Positions 39,336-49,806 of a DNA stretch of 64,000 nucleotides are shown in pieces (position 1 is the stretch's first letter; every line of letters starts with the position of its first letter). Position numbers and translations under genes: made by a program. A model generated the notes under the pieces. The model was not told where the DNA came from, did no database searches, and saw only the letters and a program-made list of their open reading frames with translations. Source of the stretch: Myxocyprinus asiaticus (Eukaryota; Chordata; Actinopteri; Cypriniformes; Catostomidae); assembly GCF_019703515.2 (NCBI RefSeq), contig NC_059372.1, forward strand, positions 20,450,931 to 20,514,930, written 5' to 3'.

Positions 39336-39410
39336 GTCAGGCTTGATACCAGCAACTAAACAGGTGCATACAATTTCCTTTATTTCGACTTACCACTGCA
39401 TAACAGTAAT

Positions 39411-39550
39411 ATTCAGAATCAGAATCAGAATGAGCTTTATTGCCAAGTGTGCTCACGTACACAAGGAATTATTTTTGGTGATAGGAGAAACAAGCAAGTG
39501 CACACAGGACATTACAGTGAGACACAGAATATAAAATAAGCTAAGAGTAT
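39411..39550 (-). repeat. 3' tail of an L2/CR1-type LINE, minus strand
   Basis: Read on the minus strand it ends GCAATAAAGCTCATTCTGATTC plus further TTCTGA units, the same 3' end as the plus-strand LINE finishing at 44057. It is a roughly 140-bp 5'-truncated copy. Confidence 0.85.
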
Positions 39551-40118
39551 AAATAGACACAAAAAAATAGGACATATAACATAGAATGGCGTATGTACAT
39601 GTGCATTTTGTGTTCCTTATAGCCTTTACTTTGAACTTTTGCAGTTTTGAATGCTTCAGTCTATCGAGTCACGTACGTTTCTAGACATTTTAAAAGAATG
39701 CAGGTTTATTACACGCATGACCTCCCAACTGTTGATAGAGATGATATCGGATGTTTACAATGTGAAGTCTTTTGCTCCCTTATCATCACTTTAAAGTTAA
39801 GAGTGTAATTAATTGGGCTGCATAAACATATCTTCTGTTTGGAATTCTCTTTAATATCAACAGACACAGCTGCAGGTAAATTTTTAATGGATTAAAGATG
39901 TAATTAGTTCAAATTAAGTTCCCTTAGGAATACATTAGTCAACTCTGTGTGTTGAGATTTTGAAAACCTTGATGCAATATGTCATATGAGAGTGTAAGTA
40001 ACGCTTTAAGTATTTAGTGTGCAGAGCAAGGCAATAGTCATTACTGACTTTGTGATTATTTTATCTCAAAGAAGAAAAGGTGCCTGTCATGTTTTTTTGT
40101 TTTATTTACTAGAGTTTT
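39551..40118. other. Intron 3 sequence
   Basis: No feature recognised before the LINE. Confidence 0.5.
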
Positions 40119-42360
40119 TTTTTTAAAGACAGTGGGCCTCCCCTCTGTCAAAACTTAGAAAATGGTGCCTGCACCTGTCACAATAATAGAGAGGTGGTGG
40201 AACATGTTTTTACATCAATGAATGTTGGTGTACAGATGTAACAACGCTGAAGAAGATGTGGTGTCCTAATTTAGATGTGCTCTTCATAAACTGTAAGCCT
40301 TTCTACTCGCCACGGGAGTTTTCCTCATGCATTCTTGTGTGTTTATATTCCTCCACACACGTGTGTGAGCGCAGCGCTGCCACAGCTGGCTGATCAGATC
40401 ACAGATATGGAACAACAATACCCGGACTCACTTATTATTATTCTTGGGGATTTTAACAAGGCAAATCTCACACATGAATTCCCCAAATACAGACAGCACA
40501 TTACATGCAGAAATATACTGGATCATTGCTACACAACAATAAAGGATGCATATCACTCTGTCCCTCGAGCAGCTTTGGGACTCTCTGGTCACTGTCTGGG
40601 TCATCATTTTCCAATCTACAGGCTTAAATTAAAATCAGCTAAACCTGTAGTAAGGACTGTAAAGATATGGACCAATGAAGCAGAGCTGGAAATAAAAGCC
40701 TGCTTTGGCTGCACTGATTGGAGTGTTTTTGAGGCTGTAGCCACAGACCTGGACGAGCACACATTTACTGTGTCACCCTATATCAGTTTCTGTGAGGATA
40801 TGTGCATTCCTACTAGGACTTATTTAACATACAAAAATGACAAAGCATGGTTTACAGCAAAACTCATGTAGTTTCGTCAGGCCAAAGAGGATGCTTACAG
40901 ATGTGGGGATAAAATCTTGTATAATCAGGCCAAAAACAGACTGACAAAGGAGATCAGATTGGCTAAAAGAAGCTATTTTGAATAGCTGAAAAACCAGTTT
41001 TCAGCTAACGACCCTGCATCAATGTGGAGAGGCCTGAAAGATTTTACCAACTACAAGACACCATCATCCAACACTCTAGGGAATAAACAATTGGCTGATG
41101 ACCTAAATGTGTTTTACTGTAGATTTGAAAAGCCCAGTCACACACCCCACACCTGCTCTGACCTTGACAGCACACAAACATTTACTCCTGCAACCCCCTC
41201 CTCCCCTCTCCTGCTACTCTATCTGCACTTAAGATCTGTGAAGAGGATGTGTGCCGGGTCTTCTGGAAACAGAAGACAAGAAAAGCACAGGGCCCAGATG
41301 GTGTTTCACCCACTTGTCTAAAATCCTGTGCTGACCAGCTGGCCCCCATCTTCACACAGATCTTCAACAGATCACTGGAGCAGTGTGAAGTTCCTTGCTG
41401 CTTCCAATGATCCACAATCATCCCCATTCCAAAGAAACCCAAGATCAAAGTACTTAATGACTACAGACCCGTCACTCTGACTTCTGTGGTCATGAAGTCA
41501 TTTGAGAGACTGGTGTTGGCCCACCTGAAGGACATCACTGAACCCTTTCTGGATCCCCTGCAGTTTGCCTATTGAGCAATCATGTCTGTGGATGATGCAG
41601 TCAGTATGGGACTGCATTACGTATTTCAGCATCTAGACAGACCAGGGACTTGTGCAAGGATACTATTTGTTGACTTCAGTTCAGTTTTTAACACATCAAC
41701 CTCCACTCTTCAATGGACTCAATTAACACAGCTCTCTGTTCCTGCCTCTATATGTCAATGGATCACCAGCTTTCTGACAGACAGGCAGCAGCTAGTGAGA
41801 ATGGGGAAATTCACCTCCAGCACATGTACAATCAGCACTGGTGCCCCCCAGGGATTTGTACTCTCCCCACTACACTTCTCCCTGTACACAAATGATTGCA
41901 CTACCAAGGACACTTGTTTGCAGATGACCCTACTGTCATTGGTCTAATCCAGGATGATGATGAGTCTGCATACAGAAGGGAAGTTGAACTGCTGGCTGTC
42001 TGGGTGCAGTCAAAACAACCTAGAGCTCTACACACTTAAAACAGTGGAGAAGACAGTGGACTTTAGGAGGAACACCACAGCATTGACCCTGCTCACCATT
42101 CTGAACAGTACTGTGGCAGCAGTGGAGTCACTCAGGTTCCTGGGCACTACCATCTCACAGGACCTGAAGTGGGAGACCCACATAGACTCAGTTTTAAAAA
42201 GGCCCAGTAGAGGTTGTACTTCCTTCGCCAGCTGAGGAAGTTCAACCTGCCACAGGTGCTGCTGATCCAGTTCTACTTAGCAGTAACTGAGTCTGTCCTG
42301 TGCACTTCTATAACTGACTGGTTTGGTTCAGCTATCAAGTCAGACATCAGAAGACTTCAG

Positions 42361-42449
42361 AGTCAAATGGGGCAGATATTTGGCATTTTTGGAGGGCTCT
42401 CGGGGAGGGGCAGTGGAGAGAGAAGTTTAGTCTTAAATGTATGTTGTTG

Positions 42450-42484
<35 letters not shown>

Positions 42485-42668
42485 GTGTGTGTGTCTATAA
42501 CACACACACAATAATAACCACAGGGATGTTGTTGAGGGTCAGGGTGGGGTTGGGGATTGGGAGGGGGAGGGGGAGCGGTAATAGTGGGGGTTAAATGTTG
42601 ATTCTGTGTATATTTGTTTTGCTTTTCTTTATCTATATGAATCAATAAAAAAAATTAATCAGAAAAAA
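42361..42668 (+). mobile_element. Severely 5'-truncated L1 insertion inside the LINE
   Basis: It begins in the last codons of an L1 ORF2 (WGRYLAFLEGSRGGAVEREV then stop), continues with microsatellite-rich 3' UTR and ends ...AATCAATAAAAAAAATTAATC. The end resembles the 3' end of the L1 at 9345-15029. Target duplication AGAAGACTTCA occurs at 42349-42359 and 42669-42679. About 310 bp. Confidence 0.85.
42440..42510. repeat. (TTG)n(TTA)n(GT)n microsatellite
   Basis: TTGTTGTTG, about nine TTA units, then TGTGTGTGTGTC followed by its complement CACACACACA, within the truncated L1 3' UTR. Confidence 0.95.
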
Positions 42669-42680
42669 AGAAGACTTCAA

Positions 42681-43467
42681 TGTCGTCATTTTTATTTGTA
42701 TAGCTTTTTTCACAACACACATAATTTCAAAGCGGCTTTACAGGAAATCATCCATTTAAAAAAGAAAAATTGAAACTGTAATATCTATAATGTCTTACAG
42801 TGATCATTGTGTAGTTTGATTAAATATGATTGTAAAATGTGTATAGAAATTAAATAATAATTGTATTTAGAACCCCTGTGAGCAAGCTGAAGGTGACTTT
42901 GGCAAGGAACACAAAACTCCATAAGATGTTGGTTTATGGAGAAAAATAACCTTGGGAGAAACCAGGCTCTCTGAGGAGGCCAGTTCCGCTCTGGCTAAAC
43001 AACATGAATATAATGCCATTATTAGTTATTTGTGTGCGTGCAAGTCATGGTTTTAAATTGGTAAATGTAATTGGTAAGTGTTAAGGTCCAGTGTTTTAAA
43101 AATAAAAATATTTTTTTTATTTTTTTTTATGAACTTTAAGATTAAAGACTAATGTCTTTTGAAGTCCATCCTGGATTAACTGCAGAAGTTCACATAGATT
43201 CTTTCACTGTCCTTTATTAGTTGGCTGATGAAGGCTTTTGTTGGCAGTTAAATGATAGTCTATGTGTTCTGTTTGAAGAGTGTAGTCCATCAATAGACAA
43301 AGGTGATGCAGGCAGAGATAAATGATGAAGTGCATCACAACCTGCAGGTCATTTCGATGAGGTTCGGTGGGGTCCATCCTAAGTCCAAGGTTCAGGAAGT
43401 GGCATATGAAGTATCCGATGTCTTACAGTTGGAGTTGGCATCAGTTCATCCTCTGAAGGATAATAAA
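42681..43467. repeat. Dispersed repeat inserted in the LINE
   Basis: It interrupts the LINE immediately after the truncated L1. It starts GTCGTCATTTTTATTTGTATAG and contains TTTCAAAGCGGCTTTACAGG and AACCTTGGGAGAAACCAGGC, phrases I recall from a repeat widespread in cyprinid genomes. No coding frame. Class unknown and ends not precisely defined. Confidence 0.65.
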
Positions 43468-44057
43468 GGATAGTTCGGACTGCTGAGAAGATTATTGGCG
43501 CTCCCCTACCCACCCTGCTAGAACTGTACACATCCAGAGTGACAAAAAGTGCTGGTAAAATCACTTGACCCCATTCACCCAGCACACTTCTTTTTCGAAC
43601 TGCTGCCCTTTGGCTGAACTACATAGCACTGAGTACCAGAACAGCCAGGCACACGAACAGTTTTTTCCCTTAGGCCATTCACCTCATGAACAGTTAAAAC
43701 TGCCCCCAAGTACTTTTCTTTTGTCAATACAGCCATGTGCAATATTCAATCCATCCGTTCCTACTTATATCCATATTTCATTTATATTCTTTAACATATC
43801 CTCCCTCTTCAATACATTACATCACCTGTACATAACTGTATATCTGTATATAAAATATTCAAACAACATTATTGCTCTGTTGTATTTTTTTTCATCTGTT
43901 ATTTCTTATTTTTTTATTTTTGTCACTATATGTATATATGTTTAAATGTATATGTTTGTATGTATGTATACAGTTGTATTCAAAGCTTTTGTCACCATGA
44001 CAAATTTATTGTTTGTGTTAGCATACTTAGCAATAAAGCTCATTCTGATTCTGAATA

Positions 44058-44628
44058 ATGTAACATCATTATTTTTTTTACATGTACTTATATTTTCATT
44101 TTGATGGCTTAATGCAAGAAATATTCCACATTTGTGCCAAAAAATGGAGTTCTTGAGAAAAAAAGCCATCCTAGATAAATTTGTGATGGTATTTCTTTCC
44201 CTAAGGTAAAAGTATTTACACACAATTTGCCTCAGATGTTTTTTTTTTTCTTTTTTCTTTTGGGGGGTTTTTATTTGACTGTTTGATCATTCATTTGAAT
44301 CACGCATTTCGCTTACATCAGCGAGTGTCCGATTACAATTTCTACTATTCGACTCAAAGGAATATTCCTGGTTCAATACAAGTTAAGCTCAGTCGACAGC
44401 GTGTGTGGTATAATACTGATTACCACAAAAAATAATTTTGACTTGCAAAAATATGGGTTCCAGTGAAACACTTTTTTCACTTACCCATTTGCTCCAAGAG
44501 CAAAAGAAATAATCCACTATTACATCCGAATGATTTTCCAGAAGAAAAAAAATAGAGAGCAGTGGATTAAGACAGTTAGATGGGAGAAGATGCCAAATTT
44601 ACTGTCGCACTCTCAACAGCTGAAATTG
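44058..44628. other. Intron 3 sequence between LINE and DIRS element
   Basis: AT-rich with a T-tract near 44240. Nothing else recognised. Confidence 0.5.
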
Positions 44629-44681
44629 AAACTATAGTTTACTTGTGTAACCCCGGTCCTCTGATAGTATTAAGTGAGGTG

Positions 44682-44835
44682 TCTCACTATGGGATACGCC
44701 CCTTCTGCGTATTCCTAGAAGCCCTATTACATTATGCCAGCCCTTATTGGCTGGCAGAAGTGATGCTTGTGTCTGGAGTTGGTTCTGCTTCCCAGTATAA
44801 AAGGGGCGTCACAGCGGCATTACATTATTCAAAAC
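44682..44835 (+). repeat. DIRS 3' inverted terminal repeat
   Basis: GAGGTGTCTCACTATGGGAT...GCATTACATTATTCAAAA is the reverse complement, with about ten per cent difference, of 49625-49778. It contains CCTATTACATTATGCCAGCC and CAGTATAAAAGGGGCG. The terminal part 44629-44691 is also mirrored in the internal complementary region. Confidence 0.92.
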
Positions 44836-44866
44836 AAGCACACCTGTTCATCACTTCACACAGCAA

Positions 44867-44962
44867 GAGACACCTCACTTAATGCTATCAGAGAACCGGG
44901 GTTACACAAGTAACCTATAGTTCTCTTTCAAGCATATGTTTTTGTGTCTCACTATGGGATAT
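44867..44962 (-). repeat. DIRS internal complementary region
   Basis: The first half (44867-44932) is the reverse complement of the left terminus (44629-44691: CTTGTGTAACCCCGGTCCTC mirrored as GAGAACCGGGGTTACACAAG). The second half (44930-44962, GTTCTCTTTCAAGCATATG) is the reverse complement of the extreme right terminus (49758-49806). A joined copy of both outer ends next to the 3' terminal repeat is what DIRS circle formation requires. Confidence 0.92.
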
Positions 44963-45048
44963 CCTAACTCCCGTATTGCTAGACAGACTGTTTCAAAACC
45001 CTCTGCCAACCATCATAACTATCCAGGGCTGGGAGAGTCCTGGTGGAC

Positions 45049-46202
45049 TCAAGAGCCAACGCTCAGTACAGTATGCACTAAAGTCTGTGCTGTAACATCC
45101 AATTTATAAAAACTTGCAAATGTGTGTGGTGAAGACCAGCTCACCGCTTCCCAAATATCTTGTATCGTAACCCCTTTAAAGAGAGCCCATGATGTAGACA
45201 TTCCCCTTGTAGAATGCACATGCAACCCAGATGGGGTATTAAGACCCTTACTGGAATATGCCAAAGAAATAGCTTCCACTATCGATAAGTGAGCGATAAG
45301 TGCTGTTTGGTGATCGGCTTTCCCATTTCGCCCAGGAAACAAATAGCTTATCACTCTCCCTGAATTTTTCAGTCCTCTTTGTATACATGCGCCGAGCACG
45401 CACTCAACCTCTGCTGCTCTAACGAAGCAAAAGGTGGTGGACAAAAAGCTCTGAGTTCAAAAGGAACAATAGATTGAATAACTTTGGGCATGAATGCAGG
45501 AGTTGGTCATAATAAAACCCCTTCATCCCCTGGCATAAATTGCATACACACAGAATGTACAGAAAGTGCGTGTATCTCACTGACTCGTTTTGCTGAAGCC
45601 AGTGCTAAAAATAGTGCCGTCTTGAATGACAATATCTTGAAATCAACTTTGTCTAATGGCTCAAATGGATGCCCTGAAATAGCATCAAGCACCATTGCTA
45701 AATCCCATGAGGGAGAAAGCAGTTTAGAAACTGTGAGCGCGCAGCACGCACCCTTCATAAAGTGGCACACTGAAGGATGCTGCCCTACTGTATTACCATC
45801 AAAGCCTTTATGACATGCTGATATAGCAGCCAGAAACAATGTTATTGTTGAGAACACTTTCCCCTTATCTATCAATTCTTGTAGAAATAATTGTATAACT
45901 GCCACTGAGCATTGATAGGGAATCTCGTGTTTATCTGTGCACCAACGCTCAAACATGCCCCATTTGCACCCGTACAAAGATCTAGTAGATGATGCTCTAG
46001 CATTCTGTATAGTCCTAAGAACACTATGGGGCAACCCAGTTGCATTCAAATTGGAACACTCACAGTCAGCCCCACAGTGCCAGGCACTCTGTGCCTGTGA
46101 CAACAGGTCTCTCTGCAGCGGAAGAGGCCACGGCTGTTTGTATAGCATATGTATGATCTCCGCCAGCCAATACTTCCCCGGTGCTATTAATATCATTCTC
46201 AA
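45049..46202 (-). pseudogene. DIRS tyrosine recombinase, broken
   Basis: A 231-codon open frame (46202-45507) contains the core-binding part (WGMFERWCTDKHEIPYQCSV, VIQLFLQELIDKGKVFSTIT) and box A with LASAKRVSEIHALSV carrying the first catalytic Arg. After an in-frame stop, the sequence continues as PAFMPKVIQSIVPFELRAF and then, in another frame (45444-45049), box B: HSTRGMSTSWALFKGVTIQD with the His-x-x-Arg pair, and SPHTFASFYKLDV with the nucleophile Tyr. All catalytic positions survive, but not in one frame. Confidence 0.92.
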
Positions 46203-46208
46203 TCCCTT

Positions 46209-47239
46209 CTATCTCACTCTGGAGAGGGTTGAAGATATCAACACTATCAGCGGGAATGCATAAAGGAGAATGCGAGACCATTCAAGTGCCAGCGTATTTA
46301 TTCCCAGCTGTGTGCTCTGGTCCTTTAGAGAAAAGAACAGAGGGCACTGAGCATTCTCTTGAGATGCGAACAGATCCACTGTCGCCTTGCCAAACCGGCT
46401 CCAAATCTGTTCGACCACTTCTTTGTTCAGTCTCCACTACCTGTAAAGAGGATTGCCCCTCGACAGCAAATCCTCACCCCGATTCATAATTCCCTGTAAG
46501 TGTGTCACTCTCAGGGATAAGAAGTGGGCATTGCCCCACAGAATCAGTTTGTGTGTGGAAGGACCGTTCAGAGACCTCCTTGTCGGTTTATATATGCTAC
46601 AACTGTAGTGTTATCTGTTCTCACAAGAACATGATGCCCTTCTAATAAGGAGAGAAAATTCTTCAGGGTTAAGAAAACCATCAGCATTTCCAGATAATTT
46701 ATATGGTGATTGGTCAGATGTCGACCCCATCTCCCATTCATTATTCTGCCCTCGTGAGTGGAACGAGGAAGTATCTTGAATAAAAGCCACTCTGGCTTTG
46801 TTTGGGTGGAACCACTCTTATTGCTTTCTTGTCCAGCAAGGAGGAAATTTCCTCTTGAAGAACATGAACTGATGCCCCCCGTACATGAGAGTGAATTATC
46901 CTTCTGAATTGTGGGGGGCGAGCAGCAAATTGCAGTCTGTACCTGAACTGTATCGTCCACAATACCCAACGAGACTTTGTATACGCTTGCCAATTGCTTA
47001 TATATAGTGCTCTGGCACCATCTTGTGGCTGATACATGAACGAGCTTGGGCTCTGCATTGTGCATGCGTGAACACTTAGTGCTCGGACAGAGTTTAAGTG
47101 GCTCACCACCACTAAAGGAGTGGTGACTCCCCGAGGTGGCATTATAATATGTTCTGTTAGTGTATTTTTCAAAAATTTTCTGGGCATTTTGTTTTGCAAA
47201 AAAGTTTTGGGAGACAGTGAAAACTGTCAACAAGGTCAT
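46209..47239 (-). pseudogene. DIRS reverse transcriptase/RNase H with internal deletion
   Basis: An N-terminal piece (47199-46741) ends EISSLLDKKAIRVVPPKQSQ and SGFYSRYFLVP, the first reverse transcriptase block. The next bases already encode the RNase H region: GRWGRHLTNHHINYLEMLMV and VLVRTDNTTVVAYINRQGG (46740-46568). The palm with the catalytic YxDD box is gone. The downstream part with FGKATVDLFASQENAQCPLF (46418-46209) fits the end of DIRS polyproteins. Confidence 0.88.
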
Positions 47240-47458
47240 TCTTCTGTCAAACTGTCAAAAGCGTCAACAGGGTGTCATCTTCTTCCTCACTCTCTGATTG
47301 GGATGAGGAGCTGGCTGCTCTGTCTGAGCTGGAGCAGGCGGATAGTTCTTCCTGGGCCAAACACTCTTTTGCTCTGAAACACCACTCTGAACCGCTGCAC
47401 TCACATGTGGCCTCTGCCGTCTAGGAATGTGATAGCTAGGAGGTAGGTGAGCCGTGAC

Positions 47459-49464
47459 TTAAGCAAAAGTTTGCCAAGTTGGTGGAGGGGGCGCATTCTG
47501 TGTCTTTCTGGGTAGACAGAGCTGCAAAGCTTCATCCTCCCTCTTCTTTTCCTCGTATCTCTTCTGCATCTGTGTCAGAGCCGAACCAAATATCCCCTCT
47601 GAAACCACTGGTGCATCCAAAATAGTGTGGTGAACAGTCGGACCAGATGACATTCCATGAGCCAGTTTATGGCAGAGCACCTCTCTAACTTTCAAGGCAA
47701 AGAAAAGTTGCACCATTTTGATAGGATCGTGGCAGGACCAACACAAACAAATGTCAAGCACAACCATCGGATAAGCTGCTCAGACAACTGCCAGACACCC
47801 CTCACAAGGCAGGAAAGACCTTCCAAAACATTGGAAAAGACTTCTCATTGGTCCATTAGTGGTTTCTTAGCCACGTGTCAAACGCCCCATCCTAAGGTTT
47901 TCCCCAATCCAGAGTTGAGATAAAGACCATAAATATTCTTCAAGACCTCTTGAAGCAGCGTTAACTTACCATGTGGCGAAATTTGACACAAAGAAGCCAC
48001 AAAGACAAATCTTTACACACAAACTTTTACTCCTAACATGGATACCGACTGCAACACATCCACTCCATGTTTGTTCACAGAACTGTTTATGTAAATTGCA
48101 GTTGTTCAATTAGTACAAAAGTTCACACAAATTGAACAAATCAGATGACCAGCTCCCTCCAATTTACATATTTCTGATTTATTGAATGGTCCATTTGGAT
48201 CATTCTTTTACTGTTAAGGTGAAACTCCTTAGCTGGTGCCCCGAGGATGGAGGGAGTGGCCATCTGATATTAATAATCACACACACTTAAATGAAGTGTG
48301 ATAAAAAATCACCACATATTTTGGTGTCTTGTGTGAGGCCCAGTTCATTTCAGTTGGTGCTAGGGTGATTCTCACTACAGTAGCCTCTTTCTCCTTGTCA
48401 GAAAGATTAGCCAAATTCAACCATCGTGCTCTTTCCTGTATCACCATTATGGCTATGGCTTTACTAGCAGCTTGAACAGCACATCTCTGCAGACGGAGAG
48501 AGAGAGATCAGTGACCACACAAACCTCATCCCATTGTGCCTGGCCTGGCATAGGAGACACCTCATCCTGCAGCTCCGCTTGGTATGCGGTTAACATAGAG
48601 ATTGCGTTCAAAGCCCTAACGGAGAGAGCGACCGCTTTGTAAGCATGTTTCGTCATGTTTGACTGGAAATGGTCAGCTTTGGATGGCATGCATGTAAGGC
48701 ATGCAGAGAAGACCCTCCTCCATCCCTTCCATGTCGAGCGCAGATCCCCCCTGAATGGGCATTTTACTGGTAAAGGGTTTATCCTTCCAGGTGACCGCAA
48801 CCTCCTCCAGCTGCTCTGGGAATATAGGAAGAAGCTGTCTCGCCACCTGTTTTGCTCTTGGCAGCCTTTTGCCCTCATATCGAGACTTTGCAGCCTCCAC
48901 TACCACAGTTGACCACAGATTATTTAGATCAACGCTGAGAAGCAGAGAGGATGGTGTCCCGCCCACCTCTTCTGTGGTTCTCGTTGCAGCCGAGGGTTGT
49001 GTCGGTTGCACAGGGGGAAGGAAAAGGGAGTCCTCAAAGAGGAGAAAATCAGACTGCCCCTCGTCCTCGTAATCCAATGCCGTCTCTTCCTCATCCATAC
49101 TGAGTACGAAGGGCAAAAGAACGCATGCATCAAGCTGTTCACCCCAGGTCAATGCTACCATAGTGGGCAGCTCTACAGGAATGAATACCTGTGGGGTGGT
49201 AGCCAAAGCAGGGCTTGCTGACACGAGGAGATCCTGGCCCAACAGACTAGCTTGCTGTGCTAGCCTGTGCTGAAGGCTCTTCATGGTGAAGCGCGCACAG
49301 TGCTCACATGATCTGGGATTGTCAATCGCCGCTTGGACATGTTTCAACCCAAGACATGCAGAGCAGACCTGGTGTGTGTCCCTGCATGAAATTTTATTCC
49401 CGCAAGAGCAAAGTCACGAAGAGTCCCCCACGCTAGCCAAAGTACTGTGCATTGCTGCAGCCAT
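47459..49464 (-). pseudogene. DIRS gag-like protein, broken
   Basis: The putative start is at 49464 (MAAAMHSTLASVGDSS, then a stop codon). A Cys-rich finger follows (CSCGNKISC, HQVCSACLG, SCEHCARF) at about 49410-49300. An acidic Pro-rich middle (MDEEETALDYEDEG) and a conserved core are next (VALSVRALNAISMLTAYQAE, LQERARWLNLA-like, TILDAPVVSEGIFGSALTQM, EDEALQLCLPRKTQ). About 47780-48360 has no matching coding signal and is probably an insertion. Confidence 0.8.
47780..48360. repeat. Probable insertion inside DIRS gag
   Basis: Gag-like sequence stops on both sides of this block, and it encodes nothing similar on the minus strand. No termini were recognised, so its class is unknown. The borders are approximate. 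Confidence 0.4.
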
Positions 49465-49624
49465 TTAGCTGGAGCGCTAAGGAATTCCTCAATGAGCTGG
49501 AGTGCAGATTGTAGGAAAAAGGCGTGGTGGCCTGTAAATCAACACAGAAACTCCGTTCCGGGATGATCAATCAGCGACCAGTGTGGAGACCAGTCGATGA
49601 CTATCTGAACGGTAATCCAGGTTT

Positions 49625-49778
49625 TTGAATAATGTAATGACGCTGTGTCGCCCCTTTTATACTGGGAAACAGAGCCTCCTCCAGACACAAGTGTCACTTC
49701 TGCCAGCCAATAAGGGCTGCCGTAATGTAATAGGGCTTCTAGGAATATGCGGAAGGGGTGTATCCCATAGTGAGACAC
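49625..49778 (-). repeat. DIRS 5' inverted terminal repeat
   Basis: On the minus strand it reads GGTGTCTCACTATGGGATAC...CATTACATTATTCAAAA, matching the left terminal repeat. The extreme end to about 49806 (GGTTCTCTTTCAAGCATAC on the minus strand) is the part copied into the internal complementary region. Confidence 0.92.
49653..49661 (-). promoter_or_regulatory. TATA box of the DIRS 5' terminus
   Basis: TATAAAAGG on the minus strand, in CAGTATAAAAGGGGCG, lies about 190 bp upstream of the gag start. The other terminal repeat has the same box (44796-44804). A promoter role is inferred from position. Confidence 0.5.
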
Positions 49779-49806
49779 CGAAAAGTATGCTTGAAAGAGA
49801 ACCCCC

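Larger units (their letters stand above)
40140..43700 (+). pseudogene. LINE endonuclease/reverse transcriptase remnant (L2/CR1 type)
   Basis: The C-terminal half of the endonuclease (LIIILGDFNKANL; DHCYTTIKDAYHSVPRAALG; LSGHCLGHHFP) covers about 40335-40650. The linker follows with QAKNRLTKEIRLAKRSYFE. Reverse transcriptase blocks are [20 protein letters not shown] (41459), ILFVDFSSVFNTSTSTL (first Asp block, 41660), ISTGAPQGFVLSPLHFSLYT (41835), a shifted FADDPTV-type catalytic box near 41920, and SLRFLGTTISQDLKWETHID (42130). The tail resumes after 43468 with TAEKIIGAPLPTLLELYTSR. Stops and frameshifts throughout. Confidence 0.88.
40119..44057 (+). mobile_element. 5'-truncated L2/CR1-type LINE with two internal insertions
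   Basis: Plus-strand endonuclease and reverse transcriptase remnants (40140-42360) stop at ...AGAAGACTTCA, resume near 43468 (GGACTGCTGAGAAGATTATTGG) and run through the C-terminus to the 3' end CAATAAAGCTCATTCTGATTCTGAAT at 44057. The gap is filled by a truncated L1 (42361-42668) and another repeat (42681-43467). The end repeat and the protein type place it in the L2/CR1/Rex1 side of the Jockey group; the exact clade needs a tree. Confidence 0.85.
44629..49806 (-). mobile_element. DIRS-type tyrosine-recombinase retrotransposon, degenerate
   Basis: This minus-strand element of about 5.2 kb has inverted (not direct) terminal repeats, an internal complementary region near its 3' end, and three coding regions in order: gag-like (49464-47459), reverse transcriptase/RNase H (47239-46209) and tyrosine recombinase (46202-45049). 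That combination defines DIRS elements, which integrate by recombination and leave no target duplication; none is seen here. All three frames are broken. Confidence 0.93.

Noticed and set aside
45484..45813. 109-codon plus-strand frame inside the DIRS element
   Set aside because: Antisense shadow of the tyrosine recombinase remnant.
44629..49806. Endogenous retrovirus or LTR retrotransposon
   Set aside because: The terminal repeats are inverted rather than direct. The enzyme order ends in a tyrosine recombinase, with no integrase, protease or envelope.
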